A stretch of 34,516 nt of DNA from assembly GCA_024275255.1 (NCBI GenBank), contig JAJRZL010000020.1, forward strand, positions 1 to 34,516, read 5' to 3'. A program made the translations under genes and the position numbers. The notes under the pieces are model-generated. The model saw nothing but the letters and a program-made list of their open reading frames with translations. It had not been told where the DNA came from and made no database searches. The stretch is from Candidatus Zixiibacteriota bacterium (GTDB lineage Bacteria > Zixibacteria > MSB-5A5 > GN15 > FEB-12). Positions 1-8,815 of the stretch are shown here, one piece after another. Position 1 is the first letter of the stretch; each line of letters begins with the position of its first letter.

Positions 1-737
1 GCATTTTCTCTTATGGCGGTGAAGAATTGTTCCAGCCACTTGTCTTTGTAACAGTGCTGGTATGTCTGGGGCCAGACACCAAACTTTTCGCCGTCATCGG
101 CATAAATTGCCAGACCTTCCGGGTTGTATTCCGCCTGCTGTTTCAGCTCGTTGATAACTTCCTCGACAGTTCCGAACGGAATGAGATACCGCAGTCGTTT
201 TTGGATAGGAAGTAATGTGACTTTGTAGCCTTCATGTTCGGTAACAAATGGTCCGGTCAACTGGTTGAGCTCAAAACCGGCATATAAGAAATGAGTGTCA
301 TCAATAGGTAAGTGGGTAATTCCCGACTGAGCAAGCAGTTTGGGCAGATGTGGTTCCCAGATGCGCTCGGTGAGCCATAGCCCCGTTGGGTTGACATCAA
401 AATGCTGTTTGAGATAGTCGTTTAGCATGGCTATCTGCCCGCGTGAATCCCGTTCGGGGATAGCAATCAAAATCGGTTCATAGAATCCACCAGTCATCAA
501 TTCTATCTGATGACGGTCTATCATGTCGCCGATAAGCTGGAAATATTCCGGGTGCGCTTCTTTTTGCCATGCCCAGAGGATACCCGATTGGTGTAAAGAA
601 ATACGGATTTCCGGGAACTGCTGCAATAACTTGAGGAACGGTACGTATGCTTTCTGATGCGCTTCCTCGAACACCGCCTGAAAATTGCCCACAGGCTGGT
701 GATTGTGAATACCAAACGCCAGTCTGAACTTACCCAT
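1..737 (-). CDS. GH57 family 4-alpha-glucanotransferase/amylase, N-terminal part (runs off left edge)
   Basis: Reading the minus strand from an ATG at 735-737 gives 245 residues without a stop to the window edge. The conserved GH57 regions appear in order: HNHQP (residues 11-15), GGFYEP (83-88), WLTERIWEP (121-129) and YADDGEKFG (212-220). By family knowledge the Glu of the third region (E124) is the catalytic nucleophile and the Asp of the fourth (D214) the acid/base. Their positions almost match those of archaeal 4-alpha-glucanotransferase (about 650 residues), so well under half of the protein is probably present. These enzymes cleave or transfer alpha-1,4-glucans in glycogen/maltodextrin metabolism, usually in the cytoplasm; no signal peptide is seen. 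A GGAG ribosome site lies about 12 bases upstream. The gene begins 3 bases after the stop of the MCE gene, so the two are probably co-transcribed. Amylase and glucanotransferase activity cannot be told apart from this part. Confidence 0.9.
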   Translation of the reverse strand, partial: MGKFRLAFGIHNHQPVGNFQAVFEEAHQKAYVPFLKLLQQFPEIRISLHQSGILWAWQKEAHPEYFQLIGDMIDRHQIELMTGGFYEPILIAIPERDSRGQIAMLNDYLKQHFDVNPTGLWLTERIWEPHLPKLLAQSGITHLPIDDTHFLYAGFELNQLTGPFVTEHEGYKVTLLPIQKRLRYLIPFGTVEEVINELKQQAEYNPEGLAIYADDGEKFGVWPQTYQHCYKDKWLEQFFTAIREN

Positions 738-740
738 GAG

Positions 741-1643
741 TTAGAAAATCTCCAGTGTCAGGTTTATATATTTACGCGGGTTTTCGCGAATATCATTTAT
801 TAAATCATCAAGGTTGTCTGCCGTTCGTCGCAAGTCATCATAGAACCGTCTGTCTTCAAGCATCAACTGGAGAGAACCATCGGGGGAGTTCAGTTTGTCG
901 GCAAACTCTCGGGCAGACATAGAAAGGGTGTCTAACTGGTATGTCAGCAAATCAAGTCGTTGTGAGACACGGTCAAACCGTTCGAGAGTGGAATCTATCC
1001 GGGGAGCGCTATTTGAAAGGATTTGGTTCATTTTTTTCGAGGAGCTGACAAAGTTCCTGACAGTCTGATCTATCCTTCCTTCGTGACGTGTGAGATACTT
1101 GTTGAGCTGAATAGATACCTGTTCGAGATTAGTTATGGTAGTGTTGAGTTTTGTGAGCGTTGAATCGGTCCCGATATGTTTCCGAAAGGCGAACACAAGG
1201 TCACGCAATTCGGAAACCATCTCGCCCATCAATCCCATAACATCGGGTAAACCGGTGTCATACTGCCCGACAGCGCATTGGCTCAAATCAAGTTTTGCCG
1301 TATCCTTGCCGGGAGTAATGGCAATAAAACGCTCACCCATCAACCCCATATTTTTGATAACAAAGCGGGCATCACGCTTGAGAGTGACATCTTTGGAAAG
1401 TAAAAGCTGCACCAAAACACCGCTATCGGTTAACTTGAGGTCGTTGACTTTGCCTTTTCGGACACCGGAGACAGTAATCCGGTCACCGATTGCCAGTGTG
1501 CCGACATCATCAAACTGGACCCAAATCACCTGGGCATTTCGTTCCAGCTTGTATCCCTGGAGCCAGTATAACGATCCGGCGAGAATCGCCAGCCCGATAA
1601 GAACTACGATTCCGACTTTGAATTCTATACTTGTAGAAGCCAT
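741..1643 (-). CDS. MlaD-like MCE-domain protein (lipid/organic solvent transport)
   Basis: The protein has 300 residues. A single N-terminal membrane segment (about residues 10-28) is followed by one MCE/MlaD domain (about 38-115, with the typical DVGTLAIGD, VSGVRKGKV and LMGERFIAITPG stretches). A long, largely helical tail (about 140-300) follows. MCE proteins form hexameric rings in the periplasm, anchored to the inner membrane, and move phospholipids or other hydrophobic molecules with an MlaE permease and MlaF ATPase. Those partners are not in this window. The start is the ATG at 1641-1643; its ribosome site is weak. It lies between rsgA (56-base gap) and the GH57 gene (3-base gap) on the same strand. 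Family assignment is firm; the transported substrate is unknown. Confidence 0.88.
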   Translation of the reverse strand: MASTSIEFKVGIVVLIGLAILAGSLYWLQGYKLERNAQVIWVQFDDVGTLAIGDRITVSGVRKGKVNDLKLTDSGVLVQLLLSKDVTLKRDARFVIKNMGLMGERFIAITPGKDTAKLDLSQCAVGQYDTGLPDVMGLMGEMVSELRDLVFAFRKHIGTDSTLTKLNTTITNLEQVSIQLNKYLTRHEGRIDQTVRNFVSSSKKMNQILSNSAPRIDSTLERFDRVSQRLDLLTYQLDTLSMSAREFADKLNSPDGSLQLMLEDRRFYDDLRRTADNLDDLINDIRENPRKYINLTLEIF

Positions 1644-1699
1644 TATTTAGAGTATCGGTATATTACCGCCTTTATTTGACAGGGTATAGTTAAAACTAT

Positions 1700-2605
1700 C
1701 TATAATGACTCCGCAATAGCAACGTAATTGTTATAGCGGAACCTGTAAATTTTCCCATCTTCAACAGCAGCTTTCACGGCACAATCAGGTTCGTGAATAT
1801 GACTGCAGGGTTGAAACCGGCACGACTCGGAATATTTTTCAAACTCGGGGTAATAATACATGAGTTCTTCCGGTTTGATGTCCCATAGTCCCATGACTTT
1901 TAACCCCGGGGAATCGACCACGAACCCGCCATCAGGAAGCTCAAACATTTCTATTGAGGTGGTGGTGTGTTTGCCACGGTTGGTATGTTTGGAAACCGAA
2001 CGGGTCGGGAGATTCAAACCGGGAATCAATTTGTTGAGCAGGGTGGATTTACCTACCCCGGAATGTCCGGCAAAGAGGGTTCTGTGGTCAACAAGCCGTT
2101 TCCTGAGAGTATCCAAGCCTTCTTCTGTTTCAGCGGAGACTGGGAACACTTCGTATCCAATTGCTTTATACGCTGCTATGATATCTTCGAGATTATCCGG
2201 TTTTCCCAAATCGATTTTGTTGATGACGATAAGCGGCTCCAGGTGACCGATTCGGGCGGCGATAAGAAAGCGGTCGATAAGTCCGGTTTTCAGAGGTGGT
2301 GACTTGAGAGAGACCACCGCAGCGAGACAATCAAGATTCGCCGCCAATACTTGTTTTTTGCCTTCATCACCTACCATGGGGCGGAAAAAAGCAGTCCGCC
2401 GCTCTTTGACTTCTTCAATAGCACCAAGACTGTCACCGCTACGTGAAAACAGGACATCATCACCGACAGCAACCGGGGTGGTATCATCCGCCTGTCGTTT
2501 TACCTTCTGACGTACTTCGCACTTGATATGGGAGCCGTCTTCACCCCGCACCTCAAACAACCGTCCGCGAGTAGCAATAACAATTCCGTGTTCCAATGTT
2601 TCCAT
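1700..2605 (-). CDS. rsgA: Small ribosomal subunit biogenesis GTPase RsgA
   Basis: This 301-residue protein is a circularly permuted GTPase that checks late maturation of the 30S ribosomal subunit. An N-terminal OB-fold (about 1-70) is followed by the permuted GTPase order: G4 NKID (129-132), then G1 GHSGVGKS (180-187), then G3 DSPG (231-234). The C-terminal zinc site has the family pattern Cys262, Cys267, His269 and Cys275. Length and all motifs are normal for RsgA. The start at 2603-2605 has an AAGGA sequence unusually close to the ATG, but no better start exists. It is divergently transcribed from the flavoprotein gene at 2748. Confidence 0.97.
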   Translation of the reverse strand: METLEHGIVIATRGRLFEVRGEDGSHIKCEVRQKVKRQADDTTPVAVGDDVLFSRSGDSLGAIEEVKERRTAFFRPMVGDEGKKQVLAANLDCLAAVVSLKSPPLKTGLIDRFLIAARIGHLEPLIVINKIDLGKPDNLEDIIAAYKAIGYEVFPVSAETEEGLDTLRKRLVDHRTLFAGHSGVGKSTLLNKLIPGLNLPTRSVSKHTNRGKHTTTSIEMFELPDGGFVVDSPGLKVMGLWDIKPEELMYYYPEFEKYSESCRFQPCSHIHEPDCAVKAAVEDGKIYRFRYNNYVAIAESL

Positions 2606-2747
2606 ATTCCTTTCAAAGTAGAGTTTTAATATACCATAATCAAGAACCTTCGTGAATTATTATACCTGAAAAGATGGCGTAGTTTTCCATAAACATATAG
2701 AAGAAAACACCTTTTGTGGTTTTGCCTGCACTGTAATATATTCTTGT

Positions 2748-3983
2748 ATGAACCAGGAACTTCATCAAATTCCTGCAGCATCGCTCAAGAAGAAGACATG
2801 GGAAGTCATTGTCGTTGGCGGTGGCCCGGCGGGGGCGGTATGTGCCGGTATTTTGGCAAAACACGGGCATGAAGTATTAGTTATCGATAAAAAGCAATTC
2901 CCGCGGGAAAAAGCATGTGGCGATTTGTTGATGGCTGATTCTCAGGCTGTTTTGAAGGAAATAGCATTGCTTGAAGAAGTTCGAGCTGCCGGGAACCGGG
3001 TTGCAAAGATTCGGGTTTTCAGCCCATCACAGTACGTTTTCGATGCTCCGGGAGATTATGTTACCCTTTACCGCAAGAACCTTGATTCCCTGTTGATACA
3101 AAAGGCATGTGTTCATTATGGAGTAGTTTTTTCCCGTGGAGAAGTTACCGGTGTGAAATCCGGGAGTCAAAACAGGCTTGCTGTGTTGCAAGTGAAGGTT
3201 AGTGATAAAAGAACTGTTTCGTTACAGGCAAAAATCGTTGTTTTGGCTACCGGTGGTGTTCCCCATTTGCCGTATTCTGCCGGGTTGATTGAGAACAGAG
3301 AGCCCTATGCCGTGGCATTGAGAGGGTATGTGCATTCGGACTATTATCTGAATGATGTGATTATTTCATACGATACTTCCATTCTCCCCGGTTATGGGTG
3401 GATTGTGCCGATGGGGGCTGATGTTTCGGGCGGGTACTTGTACAATATCGGTTGCGGGAGACGGTACGGTGACAACCGCAGGAGCCTGAAACAGATTTTC
3501 CAGACATTTCTTGTCACCTTTCCTCTGACACGTCAGATTGTCACTGAAGGAGAACAACCCCAGCAAGTTATGGGAGCTCCGCTGCGTTGTAACCTGCCGA
3601 TATCGGATAAAAAACAAGAGGGGACAGTACTTGCCATAGGTGAAGCTGTTGGTACGACATTCCCGTTTACCGGAGAAGGTGTTGGTACGGCGATGCAGTC
3701 GGGATTGATTGCTGCTGATATTATTCACAGAGCAATTGTAACTGATGACATGAGTCTTTTGCGACAGTATGCTGAGACGTTGAATAAAACGATGAAACCG
3801 CTCTACTCCAGTTATAAAAAGGCAGAGCGGTGGCTCTCCTATCCCCGGTTAAATGACTTCGTTGCCAAACGGATAGCATCGAGTAAGCATCTGCAATGTC
3901 AGGTACAGCGATTTATCAATGCGGAGAGCAGTCCCGACTCTGTTTTTGGATTGAAAAGCATACTGCTGTCGTATTTTAAGTAA
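2748..3983 (+). CDS. Geranylgeranyl reductase family FAD-dependent oxidoreductase
   Basis: The 411-residue flavoprotein has an N-terminal FAD-binding Rossmann motif GGGPAG (24-29) and an acidic residue at the end of the second strand (D47). The family motif PREKACGD (52-59) follows. A GYGWIVPM stretch lies near residue 216, and a second FAD motif, FTGEGVGTAMQSG, near 308. These are the marks of the geranylgeranyl reductase/digeranylglycerophospholipid reductase group, which reduces isoprenoid double bonds; bacterial members often have unknown substrates (isoprenoid or quinone side chains, or halogenase-like chemistry). No signal peptide or membrane span is seen. There is no Shine-Dalgarno sequence before the ATG. 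A TAATAT -10-like hexamer at 2734-2739 would start the transcript at about the ATG, suggesting a leaderless message (inference). It is not obviously connected to the T6SS genes downstream. Confidence 0.85.
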   Translation: MNQELHQIPAASLKKKTWEVIVVGGGPAGAVCAGILAKHGHEVLVIDKKQFPREKACGDLLMADSQAVLKEIALLEEVRAAGNRVAKIRVFSPSQYVFDAPGDYVTLYRKNLDSLLIQKACVHYGVVFSRGEVTGVKSGSQNRLAVLQVKVSDKRTVSLQAKIVVLATGGVPHLPYSAGLIENREPYAVALRGYVHSDYYLNDVIISYDTSILPGYGWIVPMGADVSGGYLYNIGCGRRYGDNRRSLKQIFQTFLVTFPLTRQIVTEGEQPQQVMGAPLRCNLPISDKKQEGTVLAIGEAVGTTFPFTGEGVGTAMQSGLIAADIIHRAIVTDDMSLLRQYAETLNKTMKPLYSSYKKAERWLSYPRLNDFVAKRIASSKHLQCQVQRFINAESSPDSVFGLKSILLSYFK

Positions 3984-4079
3984 ATGTTCGTTGTATATAT
4001 AATTGTTGTGAACATAATACCCATTTATGCTGAACAAAGTAGTGTTTACTCCCGATATGTTTGTGTAAGAACTATATTG

Positions 4080-4109
4080 TTGACTTTTTCCGGTAAAGTT
4101 ACGTATTGT
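4080..4109 (+). promoter_or_regulatory. Candidate sigma-70-type promoter for the T6SS cargo operon
   Basis: TTGACT at 4080-4085 is separated by 18 bases from TATTGT at 4104-4109. It is the best promoter-like pair in the 210-base gap before the PAAR gene and would leave a leader of about 75 bases. It overlaps the imperfect inverted repeat at 4090-4145, which could be an operator. Housekeeping sigma preferences of this lineage are unknown. Confidence 0.35.
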
Positions 4110-4145
4110 TTTATGAGCTTAATACATTGTAACGATAATAACCGG
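4090..4145. repeat. Segmented inverted repeat upstream of the PAAR gene
   Basis: Three short arms pair in nested order. CCGGT (4090-4094) pairs with ACCGG (4141-4145). GTTAC (4098-4102) pairs with GTAAC (4129-4133). GTATT (4103-4107) pairs with AATAC (4121-4125). The loop is 13 bases, and internal loops of 3 and 7 bases separate the arms. There is no T-run after it, so it is not an intrinsic terminator. It could be an operator overlapping the promoter, or an RNA leader structure if transcription begins further upstream. The remainder of 3984-4193 shows nothing further apart from a GAGGAG-type ribosome site before 4194. Confidence 0.4.
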
Positions 4146-4193
4146 ATTTGGTCAGGTGCCCGACTGTAAATCGAATTAGTTCGAGGAGTTCTG

Positions 4194-5291
4194 ATGGGTA
4201 AACCAGCAGCGAGAATGGGTGATATGACGGTGCACGGTGGTGTCATTGTGCAGGGATTACCTACGGTACTGATTGGCGGAATGCCGGCAGCACGGGTGGG
4301 GGATATGCATACCTGCCCGATGGTCAACCCCGGAACACCACCTCCACCCCATGTTGGGGGACCGATTATGCCGCCGGGAGTGCCCACAGTGCTGATTGGT
4401 GGTCAACCGGCTGCCTGCGTTGGTGATATGGCTACTTGTGCCGGTCCACCGGATACGATTGCTCCTCCGGGCTGCCCCACGGTTCTTATCGGTTCCGGTG
4501 GGGGTGGCGGCGGTGGGGGTGGCGCCGGCGGTTCCGGTGGCGGTGGTGAAAGTGAGGGAGACAGCGGTTCCGGCGGTGGTCCCGCAGTTGAGGATGAAGC
4601 GGAAGACACCGAGGAGCACTTTCTGGATGTTTCCTTTACCGATAAGGGCGGTTCGCCTATCACGGGAGTCGGCTATACGGTTACCAGTCCCGATGGGAAA
4701 CAGACAAGCGGTCTTTTGGCAGGGAAAATCCGCCGGAGTGGAATAGAACCGGGGACATACGAGATTAAACTCCATGCCATTACCAATGCCTGCTGGTCGG
4801 TTGAAGAAGCGCATATTGGAGATACCGTCACGCTCAGCGCCAAGACATCGGGAATAGAGTCAGGGACAAAAGCAACATTTATTATCTACGTTCGGGACTT
4901 CCACTCACCCGATAGGGAATTATTAACAATAACCTCGGAAGTAAACAACGACAAAGTGGAAGCCCAGTGGACGACTGCAGTCGATGAGCGACTGCTTGAG
5001 ATTCAGAATGCCAATATCCAGTATGGGTATTCATCCCCCTTGTACTATTTTGTCGTTTCGGCGGGGGAGTGTGAAGCACGGTCGCGAATGATGAAATTAT
5101 GGGATGTCATCGAAATAAAGCTGCTGGATGAAGAAGGTAACGGTATTGGAAATAAAAAGTGTCGGGTAAAATGCCCAAACGGTGAAATACGGGAAAGTAC
5201 CCTTGATGGGCAGGGGTATGTGAAGGTGGAACGAGTACTCCCCGGCAGGGTTGAGGTATCTTTTGAGTTACGTGATGATACAACACATTAG
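4194..5291 (+). CDS. T6SS PAAR-domain spike protein with TTR/Ig-like C-terminal cargo adaptor
   Basis: The 365-residue protein begins with a PAAR/DUF4150 domain (about 1-100), built from three repeats of the type PTVLIGGxPAAxxGDM. His14, His39, Cys41, Cys82 and Cys94 are possible zinc ligands. PAAR proteins form the sharp tip on VgrG. A Gly/Ser-rich linker (101-130) follows. Then come a first transthyretin-like (TTR) module (about 144-195), an Ig-like module (about 198-290) and a second TTR-like module (about 303-360). TTR-type extensions on spike proteins are known to carry effectors. The last two modules are clearly homologous to the separate protein at 10556-11431. A strong GAGGAG ribosome site precedes the ATG. 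It is the first gene of the cargo block and lies 21 bases before the large zincin gene, the likely cargo. Confidence 0.88.
   Translation: MGKPAARMGDMTVHGGVIVQGLPTVLIGGMPAARVGDMHTCPMVNPGTPPPPHVGGPIMPPGVPTVLIGGQPAACVGDMATCAGPPDTIAPPGCPTVLIGSGGGGGGGGGAGGSGGGGESEGDSGSGGGPAVEDEAEDTEEHFLDVSFTDKGGSPITGVGYTVTSPDGKQTSGLLAGKIRRSGIEPGTYEIKLHAITNACWSVEEAHIGDTVTLSAKTSGIESGTKATFIIYVRDFHSPDRELLTITSEVNNDKVEAQWTTAVDERLLEIQNANIQYGYSSPLYYFVVSAGECEARSRMMKLWDVIEIKLLDEEGNGIGNKKCRVKCPNGEIRESTLDGQGYVKVERVLPGRVEVSFELRDDTTH
4491..4581 (+). repeat. Low-complexity GGT/GGC tract encoding the Gly-rich linker of the PAAR protein
   Basis: A tract of glycine and serine codons (GGT, GGC, GGG, TCC) encodes residues of about 100-130 of the PAAR protein. 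It separates the spike tip from the TTR/Ig modules and presumably acts as a flexible tether. Such tracts are prone to length changes by slippage. The reading frame is open through it here. Confidence 0.7.
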
Positions 5292-5312
5292 ATTCGATTC
5301 TCTGACAATAGC

Positions 5313-8300
5313 ATGAGTGAACCTGTTCGACATGAAGTAACGTATCCTGAATTAGTACATGGTACACCCGGCAGGTCAGGGTTAGTCAACGAGTACCAGC
5401 TTCGTCTTGTCAATGTGGATGTTCTCGAATTCGAAGATGTCCTTTTTCATTACAATAGTGCGGTAATGATGCCTGAGCATCCCCAGGGGGCATCATCGCA
5501 GGATTCCGGCGGACCAAGCGATGAGCAGGACCGGATTACCGGTATCAGGGCGTTGGCATTGGCGTTTCGGCAGTGCGAGTTCGACCCTCGCAAGCGAATG
5601 ATAATCAGCGGTCATACGGATACATCGGGGGGAATCGAGTACAATTTCGGGCTGTCGGAGCTGCGGGCAGCGAATGTCCACTATCTACTTCGGGGAGATA
5701 TGGATAGCTGGATTGATACCTGTGCTGAAAGGCACAAGGTCGAAGACTACCAGCAAATTATCAAGTATTTCCATTTCCTTCAGGCTCCCTGGAAACGTTC
5801 CAACTGGAATTGCGATCCCGGTGATATTGATGACAACTTCAGGGATAATACAAAAACAGCAATCAACAATTTTGCCGCCGGATACAATCGCGACTATGCT
5901 TCTTTAAGAAGTTTGGAAACACTACCGGAAAATCTCGGGGACATTATCAAACGTGACAGTAAGCACCGATGGCCTCATGAGTACTGGCATGCTCTATATC
6001 ATCTTTACAATCAGGTGTTGTGCGATACGCTGCAGGTAGCCCCGGAGGAGCTTGACAAACAACGGGAACAGCGGTTGCGGTATGTATCCGATGAAAAACC
6101 ATTTGTCGGTTGTGGAGAATCGTTCCCCATTGACCAGCAATATAAAGATAATTACCGCTCACAGAAGAACCGACGAGTGGAAATACTGTTTTTCAATGAG
6201 AATGAAACTCTCGAAATCAATTGTCCTGTAGATGTCACCCGGAAACATACCGAGCGGGAATGCCCCCTGGCGAAATCATATTATCTCAAGCCCCACTATA
6301 TCGACCCCGGTGATTTGTATGCGGTTGCCTACCATTTGAAATTCCAATTCTTTGACCGGGTGAAAAAAGATACGGCATTTATTCCTGAAGGATTACAAAT
6401 ACGTTCATTTATCGAAAATGAAACAGAACCCTATCCCAGCCGCCAGGTTTTTGCTGATAATGTGTACACAGTTATCGTGCAGTTTCGGACCCAGGATGAA
6501 GCCAATAACAAAGCTGATAAAGTGCGGTTTGAATTTGAAGCTGCCAACCGGTATGTAAAAACCGATTCGACAAGCGCCCAGCCGGTTATGGAAGAAAAGA
6601 CCACGGAAGAAATAAACACAATTCGTAAAGATCCGGTCGAAGGGTGGAAATATTATGATCTTCCGGTACGGTGGAGTTCACAAAACTGGCGGTGCATGGT
6701 TGGTGATGAAGTAAAAGATTTTTCAGAACATGTCAAAAACAGGACCCGGTCGAGTACTCCCATTATTTTCAACCTCGATGATATTGTCCTGCTTGACAGC
6801 GATGGCAAACAAACGGTTACCGACCGCAACGGCGAAGCAACAGGGGCACATCCCCACGGGAGACCACAGCCATTGAGTAACCGCTCGCGGGTGAGGATTC
6901 TCTATGTTGATCCCAATGACCAGCAGATGAAAATCTATGGGACAAAAACATCAGGAACCGTGCGTGAAATTCATGAATCATCATTGATTCGATTTGAGAA
7001 AAATCACAGTAACCAGTATATGAATTTTCTCAAGAACCCGCCCGGAGGAACCCGGGCAGTGGTTTTTTGCGGTGAATTTTATGATGTGACATACAAACGG
7101 ACTGTTGCCGATGCTAATTTCCGACCGGCGGACGGGCATATTTTGGGTGCACGGGCGGCAGTTGTGGATGATGCTGATGTCCATGTCCACGAGTTGTTCC
7201 GATATAATAACGCCACACGAACCGTTCATGCTCCCCGAATTGGCGATTTTGATATCCATTACCTGCATGGGGGCGGGCTGGACAGTGACAACAAACCATA
7301 TTCGTATGTAGTTGTGTACTGGTCTTCGTATATTACCAAAGACACCAAACCGACCACTTCTCCGACCAATGCGAGAAATACTCCTGCCACCGATGCCGAA
7401 GTGAAAGAGTTCGAAAATATCGGGATGGTCAACTCGATGAACCACTGGAACCAGAAACAATACCAATTTGAGGATACTGCCGGAAGCAATAATCGGATAA
7501 TTCGACCGTTTTTCATGTTTGAGGCGTTTGAAGAGTTCAATCTTAGTTTATCGACTCCCATAGACTTTTATGATGATGCCGAAGCGTTGTTTGCCCATGC
7601 AGATTTCCGAAGGGCTTTACGCGAGGCTCGCGGCGGGGTGCCCCACAGTATTACCTTTATTGTTGAAGAACGTAAGGGGAGTTGGGTATTGTCCTATCGG
7701 TCATCGACCTACCTGTTTAGTACCCTCAGCTTGCGGATAAAAACACGTCGGGATGACCCGGCTCGTTTTGCCGGTTTCCCATTCACCGAATGGGGAAAAA
7801 CGTATGGCTGCCTTGTGATGGCGCATGAGCTCGGTCATGCCACCGGGCAGAAAGATGACTACAATCAGGATATGCAGTACCGGGAAACAGTGAGTGGGCA
7901 CACCCATACACGACGAGTCAACGTGCCGTCGTTTGGTCAGTTTGGTTATACCTCGGGCGGAGACAGAATTACAATTAATAACTCCAATTTTTCCAACAGG
8001 GTAGAAGGTTCGGAAGCATATGAAATTCATCACGACGGTCTTACGCTTATGGTAAAAAACGGTCCCATTCGGATGCGGCATGTATGGCGGTTTACTCACT
8101 GGATAAATGAAGGAAGTAAACCGGGAGGAGTATTGAATGGTTTTCTGGGTGAAACCCGGTATCAGATAAAATACCCGACTGCCAACATGACCTATTACCG
8201 GACCACTGCTCAAAAAGTTGATCCCTGGATGTGGTCGCATTCGGCTACCTTGACTGTAACTACCAATCGAACCATGAATGTCTATTTATTCCAGGGACTG

Positions 8301-8810
8301 GATGAAACCCGGTTGAAGCGGAGAACAGCGGGTAATCTTGAATTCAAAGCTATTTTAGCGGTTCGTCCTTTGCTCTCGGTGGCATTTGTCAACAACGGAA
8401 GTCATACCTGGTCTCGACGTCGCAAAGCCGATTGGCTGGAAGCCTTTTACGAATTATTCGACGAACCTCAGTTAGCCGGAAAATATATGCTTACCGGTGG
8501 CGGGGGGGACCTTGACCCGACAATCATACGGTTTATCCCCGGTTTGGATGTCTATAATGCCGGAGGGAGCCCGGCTCATTCAGAATATAACTTTCGCATT
8601 GAAGTAAAACGAAACAGTACCGATGCCATCACACAATCAGGAAATATTATCAGGTTAGGTGAGGGTGTCGATGAACGTCGTTTGTTGAACTACCTGTTTG
8701 GGAAATCCCAAACCGATACTACTTTTGCAACCGGTGATTTCGATTTTATCAAGAACTGGTTCAGCGGTTCCTCTGTTGGTAACGGGACATTCAGGATAGA
8801 GGAGGTATAG
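5313..8810 (+). CDS. Large OmpA/peptidoglycan-binding protein with HExxHxxGxxD zincin motif; candidate T6SS metalloprotease effector
   Basis: The protein has 1165 residues and no signal peptide. Residues about 38-125 are the first half of an OmpA-like peptidoglycan-binding fold, with GHTDTSG at 100-106 and LSELRAANV at 114-122. The closing strand of that fold, NRRVEILFF, appears only at 286-294. The 160 residues between hold a second peptidoglycan-binding-like element (about 155-190, with DPGDIDDNF). A long middle region of unknown fold follows. A zincin site HELGHATGQKD lies at 838-848: His838, Glu839, His842 and Asp848 fit HExxHxxGxxD, as in snapalysin-type metallopeptidases. LTLMVKNG around Met913 could be a Met-turn. 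Lying between a PAAR carrier and an exported beta-propeller, it is best read as a cell-wall-targeted protease effector. A structural cell-wall anchor of the secretion system is the alternative. The family as a whole is not one I recognise. Confidence 0.72.
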   Translation: MSEPVRHEVTYPELVHGTPGRSGLVNEYQLRLVNVDVLEFEDVLFHYNSAVMMPEHPQGASSQDSGGPSDEQDRITGIRALALAFRQCEFDPRKRMIISGHTDTSGGIEYNFGLSELRAANVHYLLRGDMDSWIDTCAERHKVEDYQQIIKYFHFLQAPWKRSNWNCDPGDIDDNFRDNTKTAINNFAAGYNRDYASLRSLETLPENLGDIIKRDSKHRWPHEYWHALYHLYNQVLCDTLQVAPEELDKQREQRLRYVSDEKPFVGCGESFPIDQQYKDNYRSQKNRRVEILFFNENETLEINCPVDVTRKHTERECPLAKSYYLKPHYIDPGDLYAVAYHLKFQFFDRVKKDTAFIPEGLQIRSFIENETEPYPSRQVFADNVYTVIVQFRTQDEANNKADKVRFEFEAANRYVKTDSTSAQPVMEEKTTEEINTIRKDPVEGWKYYDLPVRWSSQNWRCMVGDEVKDFSEHVKNRTRSSTPIIFNLDDIVLLDSDGKQTVTDRNGEATGAHPHGRPQPLSNRSRVRILYVDPNDQQMKIYGTKTSGTVREIHESSLIRFEKNHSNQYMNFLKNPPGGTRAVVFCGEFYDVTYKRTVADANFRPADGHILGARAAVVDDADVHVHELFRYNNATRTVHAPRIGDFDIHYLHGGGLDSDNKPYSYVVVYWSSYITKDTKPTTSPTNARNTPATDAEVKEFENIGMVNSMNHWNQKQYQFEDTAGSNNRIIRPFFMFEAFEEFNLSLSTPIDFYDDAEALFAHADFRRALREARGGVPHSITFIVEERKGSWVLSYRSSTYLFSTLSLRIKTRRDDPARFAGFPFTEWGKTYGCLVMAHELGHATGQKDDYNQDMQYRETVSGHTHTRRVNVPSFGQFGYTSGGDRITINNSNFSNRVEGSEAYEIHHDGLTLMVKNGPIRMRHVWRFTHWINEGSKPGGVLNGFLGETRYQIKYPTANMTYYRTTAQKVDPWMWSHSATLTVTTNRTMNVYLFQGLDETRLKRRTAGNLEFKAILAVRPLLSVAFVNNGSHTWSRRRKADWLEAFYELFDEPQLAGKYMLTGGGGDLDPTIIRFIPGLDVYNAGGSPAHSEYNFRIEVKRNSTDAITQSGNIIRLGEGVDERRLLNYLFGKSQTDTTFATGDFDFIKNWFSGSSVGNGTFRIEEV

Positions 8811-8815
8811 ACTGA

